64,000 nucleotides of DNA from Fibrella rubiginis (GTDB taxonomy: Bacteria; Bacteroidota; Bacteroidia; Cytophagales; Spirosomataceae): contig NZ_JAFMYV010000007.1 of the NCBI RefSeq assembly GCF_017353185.1, forward strand, positions 62,001-126,000, read 5' to 3'. Within the stretch, counting starts at the first letter, position 1, and each line of letters starts with the position of its first letter. The notes beneath the pieces were generated by a model. It made no database searches. It saw nothing but the letters and a program-made list of their open reading frames with translations, and was not told where the DNA came from. The translations under genes and the position numbers were made by a program. Positions 1 to 8,629 of this stretch are shown piece after piece.

Positions 1-1311
1 CTCACGCTGGAAGTACTGGGCGTAAGCCGGGCTAGTTCAGAGGGGGTAACGAAAGGTAAGGTGATGAACATCACCCGAACGGTTGCCGCCATCAATCAGG
101 CCATCGAAGAAGTGTCGAACCAGTCGAATGTGGATATCGGACTGGTCAACGTCAGTTTCAGCAACCACAATATCAATTCACAGAAGCAGCCAGGCAGCAT
201 TACTCGCCTTTCGCCCGGCGACGAAGTGACCCCTGCCGATATTGACCACCTCCTGCGCGATATGTACCGCACGCCCCAGTCGGCGGGTAAGGAAATCGTG
301 CATGTGCTGCCTATGGACTTCACTGTCGATAGTGAAGCGGGGGTGGAAGATCCCGTTGGTCGCAATGGAGTGAAATTAGGTGCTGATTTTCAAATTATTA
401 CCACGCAGTCCGACGCAGCTGTCAATGTGCGCCGGTGTATTGAACGCACCGCCGGCCATCTGCAGCGTGATCAGGTACTGCTCTCGCCGCTGGCCTCAGC
501 TATGGCGGTGCTCACGCCCGAAGAGCGGGAAGCAGGTGTGGCATTGGTCGACATCGGCGGCGGTACAACCGATCTGGCCATCTATTATCGCAATGTGCTG
601 CGCCATGTGGCGGTCTTTCCCTGGGCGGGCAATAGCCTCACCAATGATATTCAGGAGGGCTGCAAAGTGCTGCCGCAACAGGCTGAAGTGCTGAAAACCA
701 AGTTCGGCAATGCTAATCCAGGTACCTATCGCCTCAACGAAGTGGTGTCTGTACCTGGTTTACCTGGCCGACAGCCGAAAGATGTGTTGCTCAAAAACGT
801 ATCGATCATTATTGCTGAACGGCTGAAGGAAATTGCCGCGCTAGTACAGGCTGAAGTAATTCGGTCGGGCTACAAAGACAAGCTCCTGGGCGGCATCGTG
901 CTCACGGGGGGGTCGGCCCTGATTGAAGGTATCGACGATATTTTCCAGAACGTCACCAGCATGGACGTGCGTGTAGGCTATCCTGAACAACTGGAACGCA
1001 ATCTGCGCGCCGACCTGGTCAGCGACCCGGCTTTTGCTACGGCGGTTGGACTCGTGTGGGCAGGGTTCCGCAGCGTAGACGACCGGATTTCGTTTATCAG
1101 CGATCCCGGACAGTCATTTGGTACAACGGTTGCACCGGTTCGTCAGCCTGAGCCACAGCGGCCTGCCACCCGGACAAACAATAGCGGGCAGCCTGCCCAA
1201 CGGCCTAAAGAAGAAGCTACAGCTACCAATGGAGCTAACAGCATTTTTGGTTGGATGAAGAAATTATTCAATCCTAACCTGGGCGATATAAACGAGACCT
1301 ATAAAGAATAG
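1..1311 (+). CDS. ftsA: Cell division protein FtsA (5' end outside window)
   Basis: Actin-like ATPase that anchors the FtsZ ring to the inner membrane. The reading frame is open from base 1, and the first codons (LEVLGVSRASSEGVTKGK) are a typical FtsA N-terminal segment, so the true start lies upstream; the GTG/ATG pair at 61-66 is internal. Visible motifs are the actin-fold phosphate loop VDIGGGTTDLAIY, the adenosine motif LTGGSALIEG, and a C-terminal amphipathic helix (SIFGWMKKLF) that matches the FtsA membrane-targeting sequence. A proline- and glutamine-rich linker of about 45 residues precedes that helix. ftsZ follows 67 bp downstream in the same direction, the usual end of the division and cell-wall cluster. 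Confidence 0.97.
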   Translation, partial: LTLEVLGVSRASSEGVTKGKVMNITRTVAAINQAIEEVSNQSNVDIGLVNVSFSNHNINSQKQPGSITRLSPGDEVTPADIDHLLRDMYRTPQSAGKEIVHVLPMDFTVDSEAGVEDPVGRNGVKLGADFQIITTQSDAAVNVRRCIERTAGHLQRDQVLLSPLASAMAVLTPEEREAGVALVDIGGGTTDLAIYYRNVLRHVAVFPWAGNSLTNDIQEGCKVLPQQAEVLKTKFGNANPGTYRLNEVVSVPGLPGRQPKDVLLKNVSIIIAERLKEIAALVQAEVIRSGYKDKLLGGIVLTGGSALIEGIDDIFQNVTSMDVRVGYPEQLERNLRADLVSDPAFATAVGLVWAGFRSVDDRISFISDPGQSFGTTVAPVRQPEPQRPATRTNNSGQPAQRPKEEATATNGANSIFGWMKKLFNPNLGDINETYKE

Positions 1312-1378
1312 ATTCTGTGCCTGTTTAAATTAAATTACGCTTCGCTTACCCACCGCTTTTGCCAACAACGCGCCACCC

Positions 1379-2800
1379 ATGAACTCTCGAACCCCGCTCC
1401 GAAATCAAGCTATGCTGGACCACGGTTTTACATATGAAATACCAGACAACAATGCACCCATCATTAAAGTGATCGGCGTGGGTGGCGGCGGCAGCAATGC
1501 CGTGCAACACATGGTGGCGATGGGTGTGAAAGATGTGGAATTTGCCATATGCAACACAGACCGGCAGGCACTGATGAGCAGCGATGTGAAAACCAAACTA
1601 AAACTCGGTACAGGCCTGGAAGGGGCGGGTATGGATGTAGAAGTAGGTCGCAAAGCTGCTCTGGAGAGCATCGACGAACTGCGCAACCTGCTGGGTGGCT
1701 CTATCAAGATGGTGTTTATTACGGCGGGTATGGGTGGTGGTACGGGTACCGGAGCTGCCCCTGTTGTGGCCGAAGTAGCGCGCGAACTGGGGCTGCTGAC
1801 GGTTGCCGTGGTAACGGCTCCCTACAGATACGAAGGCATCGACAAACGGCGTCAGGCCACGGAAGGTATTGAGCAATTGAAAAAAAGCTGTGATACCGTA
1901 CTGGTGGTTATGAATGATAAGCTGGCCGAGCTATACGGGAAGTTGAGCATTCGTAAAGCGTTTGCCCATGCCGACAACGTGCTTGCCACGGCCGTAAAAA
2001 GTATTGCCGAAGTGATTACCACACGTGGCGACGTGAACACCGACTTCATGGACGTGAAGAAGGTATTGCAAAACGCGGGGCCATCAGTAATGGGTGAGGC
2101 CGAATCTGAGGGTGAAAACCGGGCGCTTCAGGCTATCCAGGAAGCGCTGAATTCGCCGCTGCTTAATGACAGTGATATTCTGGGTGCCAAGCGAATCCTG
2201 CTCACCATCACGTCTAGTTCGGAACATGAAGCCACATTGGAAGAACAAACAATTATCTCGAACTACATTGTCGAGAAAATTGGTGAAGAAGCCCGTCTGT
2301 TTAAAATAGGTGCCATCTTCGATGATTCGCTGGAGGCAAAAATGCGTGTTACCATCATTGCCGCTGGCTTTGAGACGGCTGGTTTAGCCCCGGTGCAGCC
2401 TCTGATTGCCACTACGGTGGAAGACGAAGTCGATGATGAGGTGGCTGTTGCTGAGTCAGTAGAAGAAGCACCTGTTGAGACTAAAGTGCCCGAATTAGTG
2501 GCCGACGAAACCGGCGTTGGCACCCCTACCTTTACTCATAGTGGTGCCACGATGTTACCGCCCATGACGGGTCCTTTGGCCAACGGACTAGGTGGCAATG
2601 CAGGCTACACGGGTGTAAGTCTGAACCCCACCCGCCCCGATGATACAGAAGAAGTGAAGCAATTGGTCAACGATTTTTTGAGCAACCGCTTCACGGAAAG
2701 AGAACTGGAAGCGCCAGCCTTCAGCCGTCACCGTGTGGCCCTATATGAACTGCCACTAATACCTGACCACGAAGTAATTCGTGCCCGGTTGTTTGATTGA
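1379..2800 (+). CDS. ftsZ: Cell division protein FtsZ
   Basis: Tubulin-like GTPase that polymerises into the cytokinetic ring. Its 473 residues carry the nucleotide-binding motif GVGGGGSNAV near residue 32 and the tubulin signature GGGTGTGAAPVV near residue 118. The globular GTPase domain ends near residue 330. It is followed by an acidic, low-complexity linker and a conserved basic/hydrophobic tail (RELEAPAFSRHRVALYELP) like that of Bacteroidota FtsZ proteins, which probably contacts FtsA. The ATG at 1379 gives the full N-terminal extension expected for the phylum. It follows ftsA and is probably co-transcribed with it. Confidence 0.98.
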   Translation: MNSRTPLRNQAMLDHGFTYEIPDNNAPIIKVIGVGGGGSNAVQHMVAMGVKDVEFAICNTDRQALMSSDVKTKLKLGTGLEGAGMDVEVGRKAALESIDELRNLLGGSIKMVFITAGMGGGTGTGAAPVVAEVARELGLLTVAVVTAPYRYEGIDKRRQATEGIEQLKKSCDTVLVVMNDKLAELYGKLSIRKAFAHADNVLATAVKSIAEVITTRGDVNTDFMDVKKVLQNAGPSVMGEAESEGENRALQAIQEALNSPLLNDSDILGAKRILLTITSSSEHEATLEEQTIISNYIVEKIGEEARLFKIGAIFDDSLEAKMRVTIIAAGFETAGLAPVQPLIATTVEDEVDDEVAVAESVEEAPVETKVPELVADETGVGTPTFTHSGATMLPPMTGPLANGLGGNAGYTGVSLNPTRPDDTEEVKQLVNDFLSNRFTERELEAPAFSRHRVALYELPLIPDHEVIRARLFD

Positions 2801-3177
2801 TAGGACGGCTGTGATGGTCGGAACGGCTATACTGTAACTTGAACAGCCTGAACAAGCCTCCTTTGTTTCCCGATAGTTTAAACGCACCCTGGCCATACCG
2901 GCCAGGGTGACGTGTTTCCGGGCCTTTCCATGCCCCAACAACATGCGCTTGCCCGGCAGTTGGCTCAATTGTGCCGGTGGAAGAAACGGAGCGGTTGGTG
3001 CAGGATACGTACCACGAATGCCGCGTGGTAAGGCTGCTGATTTGAATGCTTTGCGAAGTTGGTAAACGCGATCAAGCAGCTCGATTAATTAACACCTTCG
3101 TATCTTTGCCGTCCGTTTGATTTGTTGGTTGGGTCAACGCCAACAGCAGCAAACGCCTAACCGTCAGATGCACCTTT
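2801..3177. other. Intergenic region between ftsZ and accD
   Basis: No convincing gene is seen in this 377-bp stretch. It holds a perfect 10-bp stem hairpin at 2885-2909, probably the end of the division transcript. It also holds a Bacteroidota -7-like box TATCTTTG at 3101-3108 that could serve accD, although no TTG lies at the expected distance upstream. Several short open frames around 2930-3090 have no recognisable homology and are interrupted by stops. Confidence 0.5.
2885..2909 (+). terminator. Hairpin downstream of ftsZ
   Basis: Perfect 10-bp arms CACCCTGGCC and GGCCAGGGTG are separated by the 5-nt loop ATACC. It lies 85 bp after the ftsZ stop codon. There is no strong T tract, so intrinsic termination is plausible but not certain. 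Confidence 0.5.
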
Positions 3178-4020
3178 ATGTCCTGGTTCATACGAAAAGA
3201 TAAGGGTATTCAGACCCCAACCGAGTTGAAGCGGGAGGCCCCCGATGGGTTGTGGTACCAGTGCCCAAGCTGCAAGCAGGTGATGCACACCCGTGAACAT
3301 AAGCTCAACGCCTACACCTGCGTACATTGCAATTACCACGAAAAAATAGGTTCTGATGCCTATTTCTCGATCCTGTTCGATGATAATCAATTCACCGAAC
3401 TCGACGAGAAAATGATGTCGGCAGACCCACTTTCATTTACCGATACCAAAAAATACCCTGACCGGGTGCGGGCCACGATTGGCAAAACCGGCCTGCGCGA
3501 TGCAGTCCGCACGGCGCATGGGCCAATGGAGGAAACTGAAATCACGATTGCCTGTATGGATTTCAACTTTATTGGTGGCTCAATGGGGTCGGTGGTGGGT
3601 GAAAAAATTGCTCGTGCCATCGACTACGCCATTGCCAACAGAACCCCATTTCTGATGATCTCGCGGAGTGGCGGTGCCCGGATGATGGAGGCTGGCTTTT
3701 CGCTGATGCAGATGGCTAAAACATCGGCCAAGCTGGCGCGGCTGTCTGAAGCAGGCCTGCCTTATATATCACTTCTTACCGACCCAACTACCGGCGGCGT
3801 GACGGCTTCCTATGCTATGCTGGGCGATTTTAATATTGCCGAGCCGGGTGCCCTGATCGGATTTGCCGGACCGCGCGTAATCCGCGAAACCATCGGCAAA
3901 GACCTGCCGAAAGGTTTTCAGAGTGCCGAATTCGTGCTGGAACATGGTTTCCTCGACTTTATCGTTGACCGAAAAGACCTGAAAGACAAAGTGGCCTGCC
4001 TGTTGAAGCTGATTAAATAA
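3178..4020 (+). CDS. accD: Acetyl-CoA carboxylase carboxyltransferase subunit beta
   Basis: Transfers the carboxyl group from carboxybiotin to acetyl-CoA, giving malonyl-CoA for fatty acid synthesis; it acts as an alpha2beta2 complex with AccA in the cytoplasm. The 280-residue protein has the usual AccD length. The N-terminal zinc ribbon is visible as CPSC and CVHC (about residues 30-52). The crotonase-fold core contains [12 protein letters not shown] and the glycine-rich segment [16 protein letters not shown], both typical of AccD. The next gene starts 1 bp after its stop, so the two are probably translated from one message. Confidence 0.97.
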   Translation: MSWFIRKDKGIQTPTELKREAPDGLWYQCPSCKQVMHTREHKLNAYTCVHCNYHEKIGSDAYFSILFDDNQFTELDEKMMSADPLSFTDTKKYPDRVRATIGKTGLRDAVRTAHGPMEETEITIACMDFNFIGGSMGSVVGEKIARAIDYAIANRTPFLMISRSGGARMMEAGFSLMQMAKTSAKLARLSEAGLPYISLLTDPTTGGVTASYAMLGDFNIAEPGALIGFAGPRVIRETIGKDLPKGFQSAEFVLEHGFLDFIVDRKDLKDKVACLLKLIK

Positions 4021-4021
4021 C

Positions 4022-5026
4022 ATGCGCCTTGTCCGCCACCCGGTTTTGTGCAATTACTACGTCACGTACCGCTGCAATGCGTCGTGTGGGTTTTGTGACA
4101 TCTGGGAGCGGCCCTCGCCCTATGTGACGCTGGAAAACGCGCGCGAAAACCTGCGCGACCTGAAGCGGCTTGGTGTGCGGGTAATCGATTTCACGGGCGG
4201 CGAACCGCTACTACACCGTCAACTGCCCGAATTGCTGGCTGAGGCGAAACGCCAGAAATTCATTACTACCCTCACCACCAACGGCTTGCTCTACCCAAAA
4301 CAGGCCGATAGTCTGCGCGGTCTGGTGGACATGCTTCATTTTTCGCTCGATTCGCCCAACGCCGCTGAGCATGATGCAGGGCGTGGGGTACGTTGCTTCG
4401 ACAAAGTGATGGAATCGATTGCCGTGGCGAAGCGCCTGGGCGAACGGCCCGATATTCTGTTTACCGTTTTCGAGCACAACATTGGTCAGATCGAGGCGAT
4501 GTACGAACAAATCTGCCGCCTAAATGGCCTCGTGCTAATCCTGAACCCTGTTTTTGGTTATAACAGCGTCGATACGGGAGCCATTGCTGAAGGTGTTTCT
4601 CCTGAAAACCCACTCTCGGAAAGCGCATTGCAAGCATTGACGTACTGGGGAAAACAACCGGGCGTGTATCTCAATGATGGCTTTGTGCAACTTCGGCGTG
4701 ATGGAGGAAACCACATTAATAGGCCGGTTTGCCGTGCGGGAAGCACCACCGTGGTTATTTCGCCGCAGAATGAACTAGTGCTGCCCTGCTACCACCTCGG
4801 TCTAAAAAACCTGCCCATCGACGGCCAACTCCACAACCTTTATCAAAGCGATGAGGTGCAGAAACTGGTTGCGTTGGAAGGTCGCCTGCCCGCCTGCGAA
4901 GGCTGTGTGATCAATTGTTACATGCAGCCCTCATTCGCCGTTGAACTGTCTAAATATTGGTGGAAAGCCCTGCCCAGTACCCTGAAATACAACTACATGA
5001 AGGGTACCTGGAAACAGCTTTTCTGA
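4022..5026 (+). CDS. Radical SAM protein with SPASM-like C-terminus
   Basis: A radical S-adenosylmethionine enzyme of unknown substrate. The CNASCGFC motif near residue 19 supplies the CxxxCxxC ligands of the 4Fe-4S cluster, and FTGGEPLL matches the SAM-binding GGE motif. The C-terminal third is cysteine-rich (CRAGSTT, LPCYHLG, CEGCVINCYMQPS), as expected of a SPASM/twitch domain binding auxiliary clusters. It starts 1 bp after accD and is probably translationally coupled to it, hinting at a link with lipid or envelope metabolism; that link is inference. Family membership is clear, the reaction is not. Confidence 0.9.
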   Translation: MRLVRHPVLCNYYVTYRCNASCGFCDIWERPSPYVTLENARENLRDLKRLGVRVIDFTGGEPLLHRQLPELLAEAKRQKFITTLTTNGLLYPKQADSLRGLVDMLHFSLDSPNAAEHDAGRGVRCFDKVMESIAVAKRLGERPDILFTVFEHNIGQIEAMYEQICRLNGLVLILNPVFGYNSVDTGAIAEGVSPENPLSESALQALTYWGKQPGVYLNDGFVQLRRDGGNHINRPVCRAGSTTVVISPQNELVLPCYHLGLKNLPIDGQLHNLYQSDEVQKLVALEGRLPACEGCVINCYMQPSFAVELSKYWWKALPSTLKYNYMKGTWKQLF

Positions 5027-5060
5027 CCTGTCTAACGGCGGACCGTCCGTTAAACAGGTC
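5025..5060. terminator. Inverted repeat between convergent genes
   Basis: 14-bp arms (5025-5038 and 5047-5060) with one mismatch and an 8-nt loop. They start inside the stop codon of the radical SAM gene and end inside that of the convergent T9SS gene, so a hairpin could terminate both transcripts. Confidence 0.65.
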
Positions 5061-5397
5061 ACTCTCTCACTACTTTTCGCGTTATCTGCTGCCCACCACT
5101 TTCGGCACGGATGAAATATAGACCGGCAGGCTGCGAGCTAAGATCTAGTTGAAAATGCTGTTGGTCAAGTAATTGACTTTTTTCAATGCGCTGATGCATC
5201 CGTCCCTGATTATCCAGCACACTGAAAACGGCTGGAAGCCCAAGTCGATTTTGCAACGATACGTGCACCAGGCCCCCCACGCTGGGATTGGGCGAGAGTG
5301 TGAGCTGTAGCTCATTTGGGGCGGCATCATCAACGGCGGTGAGTACCCCAACATAGGCTGGTTCATAGGGAGGTGGGGTTATAATTGCAAATTGCAC
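5059..5397 (-). pseudogene. T9SS C-terminal sorting domain cut off by a frameshift
   Basis: Reads as the C-terminal part of the protein encoded at 5363-6202, but in another frame. It contains a short proline-rich linker (TPPPYEPAY) and then a type A type IX secretion sorting domain: SPNPSVGGLVHVSL, a middle strand with VFSVLDNQGRM, and the ending LSSQPAGLYFIRAESGG...KVVRE. Such a domain directs proteins through the T9SS to the cell surface. No start codon of its own is expected: the GTG at 5397 lies inside a 7-bp duplication. Removing one 7-bp copy fuses this frame exactly to the upstream gene. Confidence 0.8.
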
Positions 5398-6202
5398 CAG
5401 GTTTGTCTACCACGGTCAATGTCAATTCCTGAAGGGTTTCGCTAATCAGTTGCCCATTGCGCCATTCCGAGACCACTAATGCCACCGAATACCGCCCCAA
5501 TGCACCCGGTACGTCCCAGGTAAGCAAACCTGTTTTTGCGTTAAGCCGGAAGATACCGGTATGCAGTACATCATTAGGAAACTGGTAATTGCTTAACGCT
5601 GAAAAACTAGTGCAAAAAGTATTTAGAGTAACGTTCGGATCACTACTAGTCATCGGCAACGCGAGGGAATATGTGAGACTATCACCCTCAGCATCACTGG
5701 CATTTAGTGGCAGCGATAGACGTTGATTACGAGCTATCAGCAAATTCTCTGTCGGTGTAAACAGCGTGGGCGTCTGATTGCTTATGCCGATTTGCACAGT
5801 TGTTTGTAAAGAGAAATTCTCCCCCACGGCTCCATAACCAATATTTAACATGAAGTCGCTTCGGGATATAGCAGTGGCTCTGATCGTATAAACCCCTGGC
5901 CCGCTAAACGTAAATGTTGTTGTATACTGATTGATAGTGACAGCTTTATCATCTGTTTGTGTGATGGAACCACGATTAACCGTAACCATACCAGTACCCC
6001 CGCCTATGCAAATAGCAACGCTTGAAGCTTCATCTCCAGCAGAACCGCCACTACGACCATTATAATACATGATTACGGTAATCAGACAGGTGTTTTTGTT
6101 TCCAGCAACAGGCGTTGCCCGGATGTAGCCACCCATGATGTGAGTGGCGAAGACCGCTGGAGAGCCAAGCAGCACAAGCAGGAGGCAGTAAAGAGGGCGC
6201 AT
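5363..6202 (-). CDS. Secreted protein, frameshifted before its T9SS sorting domain
   Basis: 279 residues with a clear signal peptide (MRPLYCLLLVLLGSPAVFA, then THIMGGYIRATPV). The rest is beta-rich, with cadherin-like text (LPLNASDAEGDSLTYSL; GIFRLNAKTGLLTWDVP) resembling the repeats of large Bacteroidota surface proteins that end in a gliding/T9SS sorting domain. Its frame ends at 5363, 16 codons after the point where the sorting-domain frame should continue. As written, the product would be exported to the periplasm but would lack the T9SS signal. It is either a recent loss, a sequencing error, or a phase-variable switch at the 7-bp repeat. The function of the ectodomain is unknown. Confidence 0.8.
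   Translation of the reverse strand: MRPLYCLLLVLLGSPAVFATHIMGGYIRATPVAGNKNTCLITVIMYYNGRSGGSAGDEASSVAICIGGGTGMVTVNRGSITQTDDKAVTINQYTTTFTFSGPGVYTIRATAISRSDFMLNIGYGAVGENFSLQTTVQIGISNQTPTLFTPTENLLIARNQRLSLPLNASDAEGDSLTYSLALPMTSSDPNVTLNTFCTSFSALSNYQFPNDVLHTGIFRLNAKTGLLTWDVPGALGRYSVALVVSEWRNGQLISETLQELTLTVVDKPGAICNYNPTSL
5383..5396 (-). repeat. 7-bp tandem duplication causing a frameshift
   Basis: On the coding (minus) strand TGCAATT occurs twice in tandem. Deleting one copy restores a continuous frame reading VDKPGAIITPPPYEPAYVG across the junction of the two neighbouring entries. Two copies shift the frame by one and give a TGA at 5365-5363. Confidence 0.9.
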
Positions 6203-6334
6203 GGAGAGTTTTGGAATAGACGTTGACGGATTTTGTAACCCTATAACTTACTGATCCTCAGTTTACGTATACAGCCTGGATAGATATTAATTACCCGGCC
6301 TGCTGCTTCGTGCATTTTGCAGTAGGTTTGGTAT

Positions 6335-7279
6335 ATGATTACCCTCTTTCGCTTCCTGCTCACGCTGGAATTGCTGCTCATGCTACAATCCCCCGTTCGG
6401 GCGCAGCCGTTGCCGGTTTCACCTGCTGAGCCGGGCATCAATCAGGGGCGGTTTATTGGGGTAGTGGCAGGTACGGCGGCATTCTATACCGTTACGCTGC
6501 TGCTACTTCGCAAGCAGTGGTATAAGAAGAAACTACCTTTCCACACCTTCAACGACAACCGCGAATGGCTACAGATGGACAAGGTGGGCCACGTCGCCAC
6601 GGCCTATTGCATGAGCCGGGGTGGCTACGAACTGATGCGCTGGAGCGGCGTAAACGAGCGGGCCAGCATCCTGACCGGGGGGCTACTAGCGCTATTGTTC
6701 CAGACGACCCTGGAAGTCTACGACGGCCACGCCGAGGGCTGGGGTTTTTCCAAAGGCGACATGGTGGCCAATGTGGCGGGTACAGCCCTGTTTATGGGGC
6801 AGCAGTTCGGGGCTGGGCAGCAGGTGGTGAGCCTGAAATATGGTTTTCGCAAAACGATTTTTCCGCCCTACCGCCCCAACTTACTTGGCAAAACCACCGG
6901 TCAGCAGATGCTGAAAGATTATAACGGTCAGCAATATTGGCTGTCGGTCAATCTGGCGTCGGCGTTGCCCGTGGGACCCGACTTTCCGCGTTGGCTGAAC
7001 CTGGACGTGGGCTACAGCGGTAGCGGGATGACCGGCGGACATGAAAATCCACCGATGATTAATTCTGAGGGTAAGCCGTTGGTATTCAAACGATTCAGAC
7101 AATTTTTTCTGTCGCCCGATGTTGATTTGTCACGAATAAATCAGCCCGATCCGTTACATCCATTGCCCTGGCAGCGCTTTGTGGGTACGGTGCAATTTTT
7201 CAAAATTGCTGCTCCTTCGCTGGAATATAACCCCGTCAACGGTTTGCGTTTTCACCCGCTCTTACTGCCGAAAGAGTAA
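6335..7279 (+). CDS. DUF2279 family protein
   Basis: 314 residues, starting with a hydrophobic segment that looks like a signal peptide or anchor (ITLFRFLLTLELLLML...VRAQ). A second hydrophobic stretch follows (VVAGTAAFYTVTLLLL). The motif LQMDKVGHVATAYCMSR and the later EGWGFSKGDMVANVAGTALF are the hallmark of the DUF2279 family, found in Bacteroidota as predicted envelope proteins. The function is unknown. The gene stands alone upstream of the acetyltransferase, 15 bp away, so some co-transcription is possible. The divergent neighbour is the broken T9SS gene. Confidence 0.8.
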   Translation: MITLFRFLLTLELLLMLQSPVRAQPLPVSPAEPGINQGRFIGVVAGTAAFYTVTLLLLRKQWYKKKLPFHTFNDNREWLQMDKVGHVATAYCMSRGGYELMRWSGVNERASILTGGLLALLFQTTLEVYDGHAEGWGFSKGDMVANVAGTALFMGQQFGAGQQVVSLKYGFRKTIFPPYRPNLLGKTTGQQMLKDYNGQQYWLSVNLASALPVGPDFPRWLNLDVGYSGSGMTGGHENPPMINSEGKPLVFKRFRQFFLSPDVDLSRINQPDPLHPLPWQRFVGTVQFFKIAAPSLEYNPVNGLRFHPLLLPKE

Positions 7280-7294
7280 GAACCACAATTTGCT

Positions 7295-7747
7295 ATGACC
7301 ATCCTACGCACAACGTCTGAAAACGCTGATTTCCAATTCCTTGTCAGCAAGCTAGATGCTTGCCTGGCCGAAATAAACGGTAGTGACCATGCCTTTTATA
7401 ATCAGTTCAACAGCATTGCTGCTCTGCAACACGTGGTAGTAGCCTATGATGATGGCATACCAGTTGGTTGTGGTGGCTTGAAACAGGTTGATCATGAATC
7501 GGTTGAGATCAAGCGGATGTACGTCGACCCGGCGCAGCGGGATAGGGGCGTTGGTGGCGCTGTGCTGGCAGCACTGGAAGCCTGGACACTGGAACTAGGC
7601 TTTCGGGCGTGTGTGCTGGAAACGAGTGTGAAGCTGCCCGCTGCCGTACACCTGTATTGTAAACACGGCTATGAGCGTACACCCAACTACGGACAGTACG
7701 TCGACATGCCCGACAGCGTTTGTTTTCGAAAAAATCTGACAGCCTAA
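7295..7747 (+). CDS. GNAT family N-acetyltransferase
   Basis: A 150-residue single-domain acetyltransferase of the GNAT fold, transferring an acetyl group from acetyl-CoA to an unknown amine. The acetyl-CoA pyrophosphate loop is visible as RMYVDPAQRDRGVGGAVL (motif A, R/QxxGxG/A type), followed by the strand and helix LGFRACVLETS and the tail YCKHGYERTPNYGQY. The next gene starts 2 bp after its stop, so they form a small operon. The substrate cannot be inferred. Confidence 0.9.
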   Translation: MTILRTTSENADFQFLVSKLDACLAEINGSDHAFYNQFNSIAALQHVVVAYDDGIPVGCGGLKQVDHESVEIKRMYVDPAQRDRGVGGAVLAALEAWTLELGFRACVLETSVKLPAAVHLYCKHGYERTPNYGQYVDMPDSVCFRKNLTA

Positions 7748-7749
7748 TC

Positions 7750-8568
7750 ATGCTCTATACTGCCAACCAAACCACCGACCTGCTTACCCGGCCCCTGCGC
7801 TATCTGCTGGTGGAACAGACCAACCACGTGTTGACGCTTACCCTGAACCGGCCTGAAAAAAAGAACGCGCTCAACCCCACATTGCTCAATGAACTAGCTT
7901 TTGCACTGGCCTACGCTCACTTCTCGGCTGACGTTTGGGTGGTGGTGCTGGCGGCGGCGGGTGATACGTTTTGCGCAGGAATGGACTTGAAAGCATTAAG
8001 CAGTGGCACCACCGAACCCGAAACGGTACCTCCGCCAAGTGGTCCCGTGCGGCTGGCCGAACTGGTGGCGGGACTGCATAAACCCTGCGTTGCGCGGGTA
8101 CAGGGGCCGGTCTACGCGGGCGGCTTTTTGCTGGTGGGTACGGCTACCTACGCCGTAGTAGCCGAGGGGGCCACGTTCGCCCTGCCCGAAGTGAAGCGCG
8201 GCCTGTTTCCGTTTCAGGTGCTGGCCGTATTGCTCGACCTGATGCCCGCCCGGCAAGCCCTTGACCTGTGCCTGCGGGGACGTACCCTCAGCGCCGCCGA
8301 TGCCCTGGCCGTGGGGCTGGCCACGCAGGTGGTGCCAATGGCCGACATTGACCAATCGGTAGCGGCTCTTGTAAGCGATTTAACCGCCGTTTCGCCCACC
8401 GCATTACGGTTTGGTTTGCGGGCCTTCCAGCAACTGAAAACGCTGCCCAGCAACCAGCAACAGGCTTTTTTGCACGAGCAATTCGGGCAGATTCAGCAGA
8501 CAGCCGACGCCCGCGAAGGCATGGCGGCGTTTCTGGAAAAACGTTCGCCAACCTGGCAGAATCGGTAA
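7750..8568 (+). CDS. Enoyl-CoA hydratase/isomerase (crotonase) family protein
   Basis: A 272-residue crotonase-fold protein, probably acting on an acyl-CoA. Visible are NRPEKKNALNPTLLNEL, the oxyanion-hole segments CAGMDLKAL and YAGGFLLVGTATY, and LPEVKRGLFPFQV. The Glu of PEVKRG matches the second catalytic acid of hydratases. The first acid, in the GGGCELA block of classical hydratases, is replaced here by GGFLLVG, so classical hydration is doubtful and isomerase or another crotonase activity is possible. The ATG at 7750 is preferred over an upstream one at 7720, which would overlap the acetyltransferase by 28 bp. Confidence 0.85.
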   Translation: MLYTANQTTDLLTRPLRYLLVEQTNHVLTLTLNRPEKKNALNPTLLNELAFALAYAHFSADVWVVVLAAAGDTFCAGMDLKALSSGTTEPETVPPPSGPVRLAELVAGLHKPCVARVQGPVYAGGFLLVGTATYAVVAEGATFALPEVKRGLFPFQVLAVLLDLMPARQALDLCLRGRTLSAADALAVGLATQVVPMADIDQSVAALVSDLTAVSPTALRFGLRAFQQLKTLPSNQQQAFLHEQFGQIQQTADAREGMAAFLEKRSPTWQNR

Positions 8569-8629
8569 GTCCGAGGCCACTATTTTTGCCGTTTCGCTGT
8601 TAAGAAACTAGTTATTCGGCCTCTTCTTT

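Noticed and set aside
2930-3100. Possible short gene or gene remnant between ftsZ and accD
   Set aside because: Two frames look mildly coding-like but each is under 40 codons, starts are poor and no homology is recognised.
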